The notes under the pieces are model-generated. The model did not search any database, was not told the origin of the DNA, and worked only from the letters and a program-made list of their open reading frames with translations. A program made the translations under genes and the position numbers. A DNA stretch of 64,000 bases from Perognathus longimembris pacificus. Taxonomy: Eukaryota > Chordata > Mammalia > Rodentia > Heteromyidae. Location of the stretch: assembly GCF_023159225.1 (NCBI RefSeq), contig NC_063169.1, positions 56,631,934 through 56,695,933 on the forward strand. The letters run 5' to 3'. Each line of letters opens with the position of its first letter. Within the stretch, counting starts at the first letter, position 1. Positions 46,821 through 60,639 of this stretch are shown piece by piece.

Positions 46821-47164
46821 AAAAAAAATTGAAGAATCTCATACAGTTAGTCAAAATCCATTACTTCAGAATCAATTCTTTCTTTGAAATTACAGTAAGG
46901 CATAGATGACTTAGATGTGCATGCAAAAAAAAATGATTTCTTCAAATCAAACTTCAGGAGCTTGGGTACATCACTAGAACATTGATTAGAAATTTCTCTA
47001 ATTGTTGAAGTATGCAATCAAAACTAAAATTATTACTTTTGTTGTGCCCCAGAGGAGCTGGTATTTTGTGTATTCATTTATACTGAATTTCAGAAACATT
47101 TGAGTTTCCTTATCCCTTCAGTGATCCACCAGTCATTTAACAAGGTGCTGTCCATTCTTCAACA
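46821..47164. other. Unique DNA, nothing recognised
   Basis: No feature is recognised. Confidence 0.4.
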
Positions 47165-47575
47165 GTTTGTGTATTTTCTGTGAGGCTTTTGATGCTGAGC
47201 CCTAATTTATTTCCATTGTGGTGTGACAGGATGCAATTAATTTTTTGAATTTGCAAACATTGGCTTTGTGACATAGGCTATGGTCAATTTCAGAAAACAT
47301 TCAATGGGCTGCTGAAAAGAATGTGCATTGTGATGCTCTTGGGTGAAATGCTTCCTAGGTGTCTGTTAGGTCTAGCTGGTGAATGTAGTTTTTATGTCTG
47401 CGGTTTCACTGTTGAGTTTTTTGCCTGCATGACTATTCAGTAGTGATAATGATGTGAAGTCACCAACAGTAAACGTGTTTTGACCACTGTGTGCTTTTAG
47501 GGCAAGTAGTATTTGTTTGTTGAAGTTAGGTGCTCCAGCAAACTTTCTCAGATAGAATTCCAAAATGAGAGACTG
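47165..47575 (-). mobile_element. Old L1 ORF2 endonuclease fragment, antisense
   Basis: The minus strand translates to GAPNFNKQILLALK, then TVGDFTSLSLLNSHAGKKLN, the part of the L1 endonuclease around the GDFN catalytic motif (here GDFT). Lower coordinates continue toward the C-terminal SDH region, with a decayed frame. It belongs to an older subfamily. Confidence 0.85.
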
Positions 47576-48694
47576 TGCGAGACAAACCACTGGTGTCATT
47601 AGTACACATACACGATGTTACATGTGGATTCATCACACATGCCTAGATTGTGGTGAAGTAATATGTACTTAATGTACTGGATGACAGATTTTTATCAAAG
47701 TATTTTAATTATACCTATTAATAAATAATGACTTGAATTGTACTCTATTAACATATATTAGATACACGAGGAGGGATTTCATTGTGACATTTCTTTGCAT
47801 GCCTTCAATGTACTCCAATTTTTCTACCTAGATCCCTGTAATTTATCCTTGTCCTTTTGTTCCTACAAAAGTCTCAAAAGGTTTCAATATTCTATGTTCA
47901 CACCTGCTGAAAATAAATTTCAACTATCTTTCTCCTCTTTATTTAAACCTCTATTTGAATATTCTCACTATCCAAACCCTTATTTAGATATGGCTGTGCA
48001 CATCCTTGTCTCATTGGCATTCCCTTTTGTCACTCATTCTCTATTCAAAGTTCTTCTTCAACTTAGATTTTCCCAGTTTAAAAAAAATCCTGAAGATGTA
48101 TCAGTGAACTCATCTGTACATTTAAGGAAAATTTACTTAACTTCTGGTTCAGGGTAAAATGTTTGCCCATCAAATAAATTTCCTTTCATATTTACCATTG
48201 CCTTTTCAGGTGAATTCTCAGTCGAACTAATGGGCTCTTATTTTTAATTTTGAATCTATCCTGATTATTTTGCAACTCATATGTGAATTATACTCAGCAT
48301 TATACTATTTCAGGCTAAAAGTGGCAGAAAACTTGCCTTGATGTTAGAAATGAAGAGAAAGGGAAAGAAGGCAACACATCAGCAGTAGAAGAGATGAATG
48401 TGTTTGTCATCTGCCCATATGACAGCCTCACACACTAAGAATGTTGGAACCTACACAACTAGCTCCACACCTTAATATCTGGTAGGTCATATGAAATTTA
48501 ATTTGTGACATGAACATTGGGCTCTGTGATAACTTGGAAATTTATAGGTATATTCATTTTACTTTTACTATTCGTATCATTTTATTAATGTCTCTATAGA
48601 TCCAAACCTTGTTTTCAGGGACTACTGTCTCCTTGTTTGCATTTTCTTTTCTTTACATTTCTTTTTTTTTTTTTAAGTATGGTCCTCCTTTAGT
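47576..48694. other. Unique DNA, no gene recognised
   Basis: A 120-codon plus-strand frame (47795-48157) is the longest here; it shows no domain I recognise and is rich in F, S and L, typical of chance frames in AT-rich DNA. Confidence 0.45.
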
Positions 48695-48900
48695 TAAATT
48701 TCAACTTTTTCTCTCATTCTCTCACTTGAGATTTAAAGAATAAATTTGGATTAAGGCCATTCTTTTTATTTTCCTAATCTAAAATTTTAATGCTGTAATT
48801 TTCCCTCTTAATATTGCTTTAACCATGTTCCCATATTTAATTTTCTATTGTTCGTCTGAACTTTTGGAACTTACTCTTTGCCATCTATGTTTTCTTCATT
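48695..48900 (-). mobile_element. Old L1 fragment, antisense, endonuclease-RT linker
   Basis: AATTTTCCCTCTTAATATTG, then CTTTAACCATGTTCCCATAT, then a TTCTATTGTTCGTCTG-like block matches the reversed L1 ORF2 linker region by order. Confidence 0.55.
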
Positions 48901-48902
48901 GG

Positions 48903-49848
48903 TGATAATTAGTATATATCTAAGATAGTTCTAGCAGAGGATCACAATAGCTCAATGACTACGTATGTATGATCATTTTTTACTTCCTTTTTTATTTTTA
49001 TATTTTTATTGTCAAGCTGATGTACAGAGAGGTGTTTGTTGCCTCCTCCTACATTCCCCCCTGCCCCTCCCCCTCCCCCTTTCCCTTTCCTCCCATGAGT
49101 TGTTCAGTTGATTTACACCAAACAATTTATATCAAACAGTTTTGCAAGTATTGCTTTTGTAGTCGTTTTTCTTTTTACCACGTTTCTCTTGATTTTGGTA
49201 TTCCCTTTCAGTTTCCTAGTTCTAATACCAGTATACACGGTTTCCAATGTGCTCGGATAAGATACAGAGATAGTGCAAGTACAACCACAGGAAGGGGATA
49301 CAAGAGGATCATCAATAATAGAAGCTACGGTTTCACATCGCATTTTGAAATGAACTCCCTGTTATGGAAATGACAGTTATATCACTGTTGTAATTACTAT
49401 CAACGTACGTATGATCATATAAGATGATGCTAAACAAAACCAACTCAAAGATTTGGCAACAAGTGATTTTGCATTGTTGTTATTTTTAATGTGCTATGTG
49501 AAATTATTCCTTTTCTTTTCTTGAGATTTTCTTCCTTGTGGTCTAGCCAATTTTGTCACTGTATTTGATTTTGGTACCCTGGGTATTATATATAGTTTAT
49601 CTGAACTAGGGAAAGGAAGGGGAACATCCATAGTGATGAGACAAAGGACAAAGGGCAAACTAATGCAGTGATACTTACAAGTCAATATGTTGTGAACTAA
49701 CTGTACAACTTGGGGGGAGGGAGAAAAATGAGGGAGGGGGTAACAAGTTTGACTAGAAATGTACTTGCTACCTTACGTATGTAAATGTAACCACCACTCT
49801 GTACATCACCTTGACAATAAAATTAAATTTTTAAAAAGAAAAGAAAAC
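48903..49848 (+). mobile_element. Older truncated L1, sense, split by a younger L1
   Basis: 48903-48976 (GCAGAGGATCACAATAGCTC) corresponds to about 28145-28210 of the complete L1. The sequence resumes at 49403 (AAGATGATGCTAAACAAAAC) and runs through the G-rich tract to AATAAAATTAAATTTTT near 49820. The host element is more diverged than the insertion. Confidence 0.8.
48977..49402 (-). mobile_element. Young truncated L1 with 5' inversion, nested in L1
   Basis: 48977-49345 is antisense 3' UTR (from about position 28294 of the complete copy). 49345-49402 is sense and matches about 28237-28296, an inverted 60 bp 5' piece. A 16 bp TSD with one mismatch (ACGTATGTATGATCAT at 48961-48976; ACGTACGTATGATCAT at 49403-49418) marks a single insertion. 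Confidence 0.85.
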
Positions 49849-50511
49849 CTCGTTGGCATGTAAAATTTTAAAATCCAAATCAATAAATTGATCCAAATCA
49901 ATTTATTTTTTAAAATATTATTGGATTCCAATTGATTGGAGAGTGATAATTTTTTTTTCCTTTCAGATTTACAATCTGTTGTCTGAGTAGAAATCATATA
50001 AAATATTGTTTATAAAATTGTTAAAATTTCTTTTATAAAGTAGAATAACTTATTTTGGTACAAATTTTGAGTACTTTGAAAGGTTCTGTATCCTCCTGCA
50101 GATTTATGAAGTAATCTGTAGCCAACAATTTCAAGCTCTGTTTTGGTGATTATTTTTCATTTCTCATATGTTTGGGTTTTTTTTTGTTTTTCTATAAAAT
50201 ACTGAAAATGTATTGAATGTTGAATTAGCCAGTTATGACTAAAAGTAATTTGATTGTTTTGCCCTTAATTTCATCACTGACTGTTTTGTGAATTTTATAT
50301 CATGAACTCTATTATTTGGTGTATGTAGGTTTATTACTACCAAGCTCTTTTGGTGGGATTATCTCTTGATCATCATGTAATGATAACTTCATTCCCTTTC
50401 ATGTCCCTTTACATGCATTGATATAGCTAATACCACTTAAATATTCAAGTAAGCACTATATAACCTCTCATAGTCTTAGTTTTATACAGATATTTCTTGT
50501 TGAATTTGAAG

Positions 50512-50513
<2 letters not shown>
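49849..50513. other. AT-rich DNA, nothing recognised
   Basis: No gene. A perfect 11 bp inverted repeat (AATAAATTGAT / ATCAATTTATT, 4 nt loop) lies at 49882-49907. Confidence 0.45.

Positions 50514-50573
<60 letters not shown>
50514..50573. repeat. (CA)n(TA)n compound microsatellite
   Basis: About 14 CA units run directly into about 15 TA units. Confidence 0.97.
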
Positions 50574-50577
<4 letters not shown>

Positions 50578-52206
50578 CATATATAGTTTCTGTCAATTAG
50601 ACTCCATTGTGTAGCTCATCAGCACAATAAAAATCACAGGTCATTTATGCAATAAAAATAAATACAATCTAGGAAATAAACATTGTTGGCCAGAAAGGAT
50701 TTTTATAGTTATAAATATAGTATGCATATTTATTATTGTAAAAGTAAGTAGATGCCATAAAAAAGAAGCTGATGATACTTGGATCCTTCTCTTCCTTTTA
50801 TTAGAGAAACCAACAATTTATATATAAATACAAAAGGGACTTTACATTTAAAAACAAATTGACCTGTTGCTCACATGAGAAGGAGTTCCTGTTTTCCTAG
50901 AAAGTGATTTTTATAATAAAATTTCCTCACATGGGATTTTATGTTTATAAGGAATCAGTAACTTAAATTCAAAACATTAACTTATTAAGAAAAAATTATT
51001 TCATACATGTATACAATATGTGCCTAAAATGTATAAATTTGTGTATACATGTGTATAAAAATTTCAAATGTATTTTAAATATATTTTATACCCCAACCCT
51101 GCATTTCATATGGAAAAATGTCTCCATACTTTTTATTGTCTGGTGTTATTTTGTCTTTCTGCTTTTATTAATTGGAACATTCAATGTATCTTTGATCCAC
51201 ACAAGGAGTTAGCACATGGGAAAGGTCATTTTCACTCCAAACTGCAGATATTTATCTTTGTAGCTTACGTATAATTTTTCAGCTTCTGTATATCCTACTT
51301 GAGTTTGTGCCAAAACATATACATCAGAGATAAGAAAAATCATGCTTATGATACCTTCCCCTAACTAAATGTTTTTATTTGCTTATATATTTATGCACTT
51401 CTCACCATTTTACATTTCTCTGTAAACAGTTGAGTGTTGCAAATCAAAAACTATATTCTAATTTAGTAGGAATGGGATGGAAAGAAATCTTTGACAGTTT
51501 TTCACTTGAATTCTTCAGGTAAGTGGTAAAGCAATTGTTAAGAATAGAGGCTTTAGTTACTTTCCCACCTGTACAATGCATAAGAAAGCCACCCTTGGGA
51601 AATGGGTATGTCTCCAGTGGGTTACCCCTCAGGGAAGGGGTAACTCTTTTTCCTGGTGTTTACAAGCCCAGCTCCAGGGACAGAAAGATAGCATGCACCA
51701 GTTAAATGAAGGTCATACAAAGGTGAATAAAGTTCATGTAAAGGTAACTAATTTGGGGGTAAATTAATCAAGGGATCTTCAGAGAAGTTTATGTTGAGCT
51801 CAACCTGACTACACACATCCTTGGTCTGTAATCACCTAACCAGTGGTTTACCACTTAAGACTTGGAGTGCTTGAATTTATACATGTTCAAAATAACCTGG
51901 ACTAAAGTGTTCTTGAAAGTAAATTCAAGCTTCTCATTAAAATACTACATTTGCACATCTATCTTACTCAAGAGGGAATTTTAGCTGCCTTATGGTAGAA
52001 ATTATAGATGAGAGATCATTTCCAGCAAACATACTTCTAAAAATACATTCCTGAGCATGAATGTAATTCATTAATAAGTGAATGGAGTAAGCTGAGCACC
52101 TTCATGGAGCTGTTATATTCATAAAATATGGCTGGAAGAATAAACTATGAAAACATATACACCAACCTCCGAAACAATGAAGCATGCAATGACAACTTAC
52201 AGAGAT
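50574..52206. other. Unique AT-rich DNA, no gene recognised
   Basis: No gene is recognised. A less AT-rich patch at about 51560-51690 contains the inverted repeat GTTACCCCT / AGGGGTAAC (51621-51644). Confidence 0.45.
51621..51644. repeat. Inverted repeat, 9 bp arms, 6 nt loop
   Basis: GTTACCCCT (51621-51629) and AGGGGTAAC (51636-51644) are perfect complements. Confidence 0.85.
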
Positions 52207-52223
52207 CTCTAAAAGAAATTATT

Positions 52224-52819
52224 GTTTTTCTTTTTTTTCTTTATTGTCAAAGTACAGAGGTGTCACAGTTGCATATGTAAGGTAGTGAGTACATTTTGTA
52301 TCCAAGTTGTTACCTCCTCCTCCCTAATTTTCCCCTGCCTCTCCCTCCCCCTTTCCCTCCCCCCACCCCCCTGTATGAGTTGTACAGTTGGTTTACAACA
52401 AATGGTTTTCTAAGTATTGCTTTTGGAATGGTTTGTTATTTATCCTTTGTATCTCGATTTTGGTATTCCCTTTCCCTTCCCTAGGTCTATACATGCATAC
52501 ACAGTATCCAGGGTACTAAGATCAGATAGAGTGATAGCAGGGGTAAACCATGGGAAAGGAATATGAGAGAAAAAAAAAGCTAAAAAAAAAAAAGGTATGT
52601 TTTCACATGGCATGTTGAAAATAATTACATCAATGATATACCACTTGTTTCCATAACGGAGTTGATTTCACTTAGCATCATTTTATGTGTTCATACAGGC
52701 ATAGCTATTGGGCTTTTGTGATCTTCTATGACTAACCTAAACACTTACTAATTATTCCCTATGAAGGACTTGGAAATAATCATACTAAGTGAAGTGAGCC
52801 AGACCCAAAGAAACACGGA
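52224..52819 (-). mobile_element. Young truncated L1 with 5' inversion
   Basis: 52224-52766 is antisense 3' UTR through the end of ORF2 (from about 28138 of the complete L1). 52767-52819 flips to sense and matches about 28071-28126 (GAAGTGAGCCAGACCCAAAG). A perfect 17 bp TSD, CTCTAAAAGAAATTATT, lies at 52207-52223 and 52820-52836. About 10 nt are missing at the inversion point. Confidence 0.92.
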
Positions 52820-52871
52820 CTCTAAAAGAAATTATTATTAAAGAAAATAGTGCATAGAAACCATTGGTAAC

Positions 52872-53105
52872 TGGGAAGCAGTGGTTCATACCTGTAATCT
52901 CATCTATTCAGGAGGCTGAAGTCTGATGATTGAGGTTTTAATCAAGCCAGGGAAGAAAAGTCTCTGAGGAACTCTTATCTCCAATTAACCACCAGAAAAC
53001 CTCAAGTAGAGCTGTGACTCAAAGTGGTAGAAGGCTACTAGCCTTAAGCAAAAAGAGCTCAGAAACAGTGCCTAGGCCCCAAGTTCAAGCCCATGACCAA
53101 CTTAA
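52872..53105 (+). repeat. Composite B1-like + Geo SINE
   Basis: B1-like half (GTGGTTCATACCTGTAATCT, then TTCAGGAGGCTGAAGTCTGA) and Geo half (GAGCTGTGACTCAAAGTGGT, then GCCTTAAGCAAAAAGAGCTC). Confidence 0.8.
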
Positions 53106-53146
53106 AAAACAACTATTAGAAACAAAGTAAGAAACAATACATTTTT

Positions 53147-53233
53147 TTTTTCTTTTCTCAAATTTTTATTATCAAACTGACGTACAGAGAGGATACAGTA
53201 TCATACGTTGGGCATTGGATACATTTCTTGACT
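53147..53233 (-). mobile_element. L1 3' end of about 87 bp with perfect TSD
   Basis: Reversed last 80-odd bp of L1 (TTTTTATTATCAAACTGACG, then TACAGAGAGGATACAG, then GGATACATTTCTTG). A perfect 16 bp TSD, GAAACAATACATTTTT, lies at 53131-53146 and 53234-53249. Confidence 0.92.
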
Positions 53234-53249
53234 GAAACAATACATTTTT

Positions 53250-54313
53250 GACAATACTCTTTCTGGCTGATAATTCTTCAGAGAACTTATAACATATACA
53301 GACATGTAAGTGAAATATATATGTATGCTTATATCATAACAGCATATCATTATATCCCAATATTTATAAATGATATGTATTATATTTAACAACAAATAGA
53401 TGCAGCTTCTTTTTTAAAATAGTGTGTATTTGTAGAGAAGCCAAGTTACATTCAAACTACTATGGGTTCCCTCATTTTTATAGCCAGTAAATTCACCCAT
53501 CTATAGCTGGATTCGTGTTCCCTGTTAGAACTGTCAAGGCTGTTTTTTGTTTCTGGTTGGTGATCAATGGAAGTTTCTGAGTTTCAAAGATATGCTTGAT
53601 TTCAAGCTCCATTTATAGTCATTAAATGTATTACCATACTCTGATGAGTTGGACTGATTAATGCTTTTTCAGAGGGCAAAATAACATCTCCTTGAAAAAA
53701 CAATTTTGTCTATGTAGTAGAAATTTCTTTGTGGCAAAAAAACCAAAGACTATGATGAGGCTACATGAACTTATTTTCACATCATATAGGACTCCATTGT
53801 TTGTATTTATTATTTAGCCAAAAAGGAATAGCTTGTGCATAAGAGTATTTATGCAGTTAGATTTTATTGAAGGCAATTTCCCTCTATTTTGTTTGTAAAC
53901 TGAATAGCAATAGATGAAAACATAGCACGCTAAAATCAAACTCTGTTTCTTTAAATACATTTTTATAAATATAATCAGTGTCTGCAGAAAAATATTGGAT
54001 TTTCATGTACTTAAGCTCAAGAAATTCAGAGAAATCCTATGTTATTTTGTGAAAACATGAAGCTGGGATTGTTTTTAGAATAGATTAAACTTAATTAGAT
54101 TCCTGAAAATATTCCTAGGCTTTCTATAAATGCTAGAAAATAAAAACATTCATTTTTGTCATTGAATCTGATTTGGAAACCCAATAGGATATAAATTCAT
54201 TGTGAGAACAGGGTTGCTGTTTTACACATTTTTTCTCTTTCTCATGTAGACGATGATCTGTTTCTAAATCTAAAGTGAAAATGTTAAAAAAAAGAGTATA
54301 ATGATCTCCCTTT
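53250..54313. other. Unique AT-rich DNA, nothing recognised
   Basis: No gene or named repeat is seen. Confidence 0.5.
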
Positions 54314-54390
54314 TTCCTTCCTTCCTTGTCTCCCTTTCTTCCTTCCTTCCTTCCTTCCTTCCTTCCTTCCTTCCTTCCTTCCTTCTTCCT
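54314..54390. repeat. (TTCC)n microsatellite
   Basis: Pyrimidine-only CCTT units with one interruption near 54328-54340. Confidence 0.96.
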
Positions 54391-55171
54391 GCTTTTCTCA
54401 ATTTTTATTTCAGTAAAATTGTAAAAGTCTGTAAGACTACTGACAAAATTGACTAATTTTAATCATATAAAGGGATTGGCTAGTATATATACAACAAGCT
54501 AATTGTACTAATAAAGTCATAATATAGTGATATGAAATGACCATAATAGTCCATTATAGACAAATTTATGGAGACAAAATCGTTAGTGGTTGCTTAGAGT
54601 TAGAAGTCCTAAAGAATGCTAAGAATGCTAGACTTTTTTTTTTAGTTGATGAGAATATTTAATATCTATATTGGCTTTGTTCTGAGTTGATAAAAATACT
54701 TAATACTGTGATAATAATTAAAATTATCCAAGAATATAATAAAATAAATTATTTCAGTTGCATGACATGTGAATTCTATTTCAATAGAGCATATGAAATA
54801 TTAACTTTGGGTACATTAATCACATTAACTTTATGTTAGACTCAATTGTATCTACATCCATCTATATTAATATGTAATACATTTTTCCATTTATTATAGC
54901 AAAATTTAAATTTATTTTGTTACAGTTATTATAACAAAACCTTGTTTATATTTATTACACCCAAATCCTATATATATGTATATGTATATACATATATATT
55001 ATCTTATCTCCAAAACTTTTGTTAAAAATAGATTACTTCTTTAACAAATGCCTATTATGTGTGTATCGTTAGGAAGTTAGGGGAAAAACATTTAACATTC
55101 TAGTATTCCAAGTTCTAGTATTAGTACTGCAAGTACTCTGAGTTCTAGTTCAGCATTTGTTAACTTGGAAT
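54391..55171. other. AT-rich DNA, nothing recognised
   Basis: No gene. Alternating AT/GT sequence lies at about 54971-55000. Confidence 0.45.
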
Positions 55172-55185
55172 TCCATCCATACTTT

Positions 55186-56964
<1,779 letters not shown>

Positions 56965-56978
56965 TCCATCCATACTTT

Positions 56979-58689
56979 CTGAGACTCAACCTCCTATCTG
57001 TAAAAGTGACACAAGCTATGTAATTTACTGTATTGTTTTACTTGTTCATGCATGATGCAGCTATATGTAAGGTTGCACTTTGGGCTTGCAGTATAATAGG
57101 TGCTAAGTAACTGCCTGTTATAATACTTTCAAAGTTAAAGATTTGATTGCCATATTGATGCACACTTTTGAAGTGAACATGTTTAGTAAGGATCCACCTC
57201 AGGAAGGTCCTATATTTTATGGCTTCTTCTAGCATAAATATGGAATGTCCATTTTTCTACTATATTATTGATATCCATGAGAATTTATTAATTAATTACA
57301 ATTTATAACACACTCTTATGCTTACTTTTAGAACATTAGAAAAATACCTTAGTTATGACTTTTACTGGAAATTTATCTCTTTGAGAAGCATAATCACGAG
57401 TTATTACATTCAGCTTTTCCACATAGAAAACTAAGCAAATAATAATAAGTAAAAAAACAAAATGTAGCTTTGTATGGTCCTTTCTCTTGTTCTTGTAACT
57501 CAAATAAAGCATTAACATTCTTTTAAAAAATACTGGATCTTTGCCTTTGTTGTAGTGAGGAAAAGTATTTCCTAAACTACTTTAAAGATACTTACACAAT
57601 GCCGAAACTTGCATGCTATTTTTTTCCCCTTAGAAAATAAACATTGGTGGTTTTCTGACCATTTCCTTGAAAGGAGTGCACTTGGTAAAATCTGAGTAAT
57701 CTGAAGTATTGAAGATCAAGTCAGTCTGAATGGCAAGGAGAAAACAACAATTATTTCTAAGCCTTACAGGACTTTTAATGAATAGACATACATCTGGAAT
57801 GCCTAAAACTGAGTTTATGTTACTGATTATCTTTTACACCTTGCAACATGGGGTTGATTGATTTAGTAGGCTTTGTTTGTTTAACTTAATTCTAAAGCAT
57901 ATTGAATAATAACAGACAAACCTTCTAGACTGTTCACCTTTGTTTGGCCAGGAATGATCTGGGAGTTCATTAATTCCAAATTTCAACACATACACCAATA
58001 CACTAAATACCATAGGAGGGAAATTGTGTTTTATTATATCACTTTTCATTTCTTGTCTCAGTTGACTCTCCTCTCACTAAATGTTAGTCAATGGTAATTC
58101 TACCACTAAAGCTTTTCAGATGGTAACAATCCTTATTCTATAATATTAATGGGCACATCAAAATGATGACACATACCTCAGACATTATATTTGAGCAATT
58201 TTCTATCCTATTTACTTTAACTGGCACCCCTAGAGTTACAGAGCTTTATTGGCTAGGTTTAAATGTGCTACTGTTACTTATGGGTTAAGCAGGTAGGCTG
58301 ATTGCATTAATAAAAATTGATAAGTAGGCAGGTTATCCTTCCTAATTTATATCCATGGCAACAGACAAGCAACAATGCCTTGTTTCTCAGGAACAGAATG
58401 CTAATAATCAAATGTGGCTTACCCAGATGAATATGTAACACAGTTTACTAATATAAATGTCTTGACATTGTGTATATTACTGAAGAAAATACACATTAAT
58501 TCTGCTCCGAGTTGTATGATGGATATGCTCAGGAGAATGAAAAAAATGAGAACATTTCTCTGAAACATCAAAATTGTTCATTAAAGTAATGTATTTTAAA
58601 TAGTATGTACAGTGAACAATTTAATTCTCTGACATTCATATTGTTTATTTTGGGGAGGTACTTATATCACAGGGAAATGGAGTAATGCA
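56979..58689. other. Unique DNA, no gene recognised
   Basis: Free of recognisable repeats. The open frames at 57038-57235, 57336-57518 and 57834-58049 show no domain. Confidence 0.45.
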
Positions 58690-58930
58690 TAGCTACTTTG
58701 ACATCTCAGAAAATAATGGATCCTGCACAAAAGTTCAATTAAGCAATAATCCCTGGGAAAATGGTCATTACTAGCAGTTAATGATTGGTTTGTTAGTTAA
58801 TGGCCCAAGGCGAAGCTGAGGGCGGTTAAGACTCTAACAAACGAGTTGTGAATTGTAGCAGTGAGGAATTTTAAAGGATTTTCCCCTGGTTATCAACCAA
58901 CTTTAATGGTTTATGATACTAATAATGTGG
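58690..58930. promoter_or_regulatory. Candidate conserved non-coding element
   Basis: Higher-complexity, repeat-free block with several homeodomain-like words (CAATTAAG, TTAATGATTGG, TTAGTTAATGG), a CCAAT-like GATTGG and a few CpGs (GGCGAAGC, GGCGGTT, AACGAG) in an otherwise CpG-poor area. Function is inferred only from this texture. Confidence 0.3.
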
Positions 58931-60639
58931 GTTTTTTTTTAAGACGCATTATAACCTAAGACAGTCTCTGTAACAACTGATACCCTTGTAAACTAATAAT
59001 TGATTTTCTACTGTTGCTTCCTAATATAGTAAAATAGTAAGTGTGAATTTTTAATAAAGTATTTACTTACTACCTGTACACTGTTCATTTGTTGAAAATA
59101 AACATATACAATGTTAAACCAGAATACAAATACAATTTTCATTTTGTGGTTCAGTTCATTAAGGTTCCAAGTATTGTTTGGATTCATCTTAACAATAATC
59201 ACATATTTTCTTTAGGTTTCTTGGATGGCAAATTTTGACCTGTGGCATTAATTTAGGTTATCTTCAAATGGTATCACCCACCGAGTTGTTATTTAAAAGG
59301 CTTATAGTCTGTAGAATAGGATCCTGACTTTCCCATCCCTACAGAGCTCCCATAGGAGGAAAATGATGGAGAATCCTCAGGTCTGCATCCTTGTACTACT
59401 GTGTTCACGAGTAATTTAACAGAATAAATGTGCCTATATTAAGAACCTCTTTACTTAACATCAGCCATATCTTGTCACTTTTCTTCTTTTTTTAATTTTT
59501 AATATGTGGGAATTTAGACGTCATTAGTCTGCATACTTGCCTTACAAAACTACTTGTAATGAAACCATAGGAGCTCTTGGTATCCAGAAGAATTAACAGT
59601 TTTCAGAAACAAAGCTTTTGCATTCAGCTCCAATTAAGTCAGGGTTTGTGTCACTGAAAGACACACCTGGTCAACTGGTCAACCAGTGGGGAACTATACC
59701 AAACTAGTGACTTGGTTCCCTAGGTATGATCCAGAATAAATATTACTTAATTTCTTTTAAAATTAGTTTTTCAACTCATTGAGATAACATTTGTGTAGAT
59801 GTTAGATAAAATGTGGAATTGATTTTGATTGGATAGGTCCTATGAAAGAAAGATTTGTGTAATTCTATTTAAATATAATGGGTATATATTTCCATATTAT
59901 TTCAGTATTAGGTTATTTGATTACCATTTCACAAAAATTAGAGAGTATTACTAAAATGTTTGAAACCTCTAGACAAAGATTTTCCTTTGGCAAAACATCC
60001 TATGGGAGATTGTCTCTGGATCTGAAACCAAAATTATCTCTCTCTTTTCATGTGTCACTTATTTTTTGTTTATCTTCCATGTACACATGCACTACACACA
60101 TACATGCATACACACATACATGCACACACATATTAGTTAAAATCATTTTTATCTTAGTTATCTAATGTTATGACACATTAAGGATTTTAAAATTCAGTCT
60201 CACATTATTACTAAATATCATTCTAAAATATCAAAATGAAAGCTTTTGAGAGTCTAACTATAATTTACTTACTTACATAATCTAAACATAGTAAGAATCT
60301 CTGTTTCCTGATATATTTTAACTTCAGTATCAAATAGAAATCACCTAAGATCCAGTAAACTTGGCTCTTAACTTAGGCCATAATGAGTTCCCCATGGATG
60401 ATCTAAAACATGTATCGTGTTGACATGTAATTCATATAACCAACAAAATTATAGCATTGGAGATTTGAAGATTCATAAATTTATACTATAATTTCCCATC
60501 TCATTATTTAAATCTATTGATTATTCACTGGTATTTTTTGTTTTTAATAACGCCTTTTAGTGTTCAAAGAAATAAAATACCTGACATTAGATAAAGAATT
60601 GATGATACGTAAATAATGACTATTAGCCCAATAAAGACA
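58931..60639. other. Unique AT-rich DNA, no gene recognised
   Basis: No gene. A CA/CATA-rich imperfect repeat lies at about 60080-60130. A 95-codon frame at 59878-60165 ends in it and is not convincing. Confidence 0.45.

Noticed and set aside
47795..48157. 120-codon plus-strand frame
   Set aside because: Composition (F, S, L rich) fits chance translation of T-rich DNA. No family recognised.
48969..49373. 134-codon plus-strand frame, and similar frames near 28341-28620, 32357-32644, 52222-52484 and 55165-55555
   Set aside because: Frames through L1 3' UTR sequence, sense or antisense. They recur in every L1 copy and lack coding domains.
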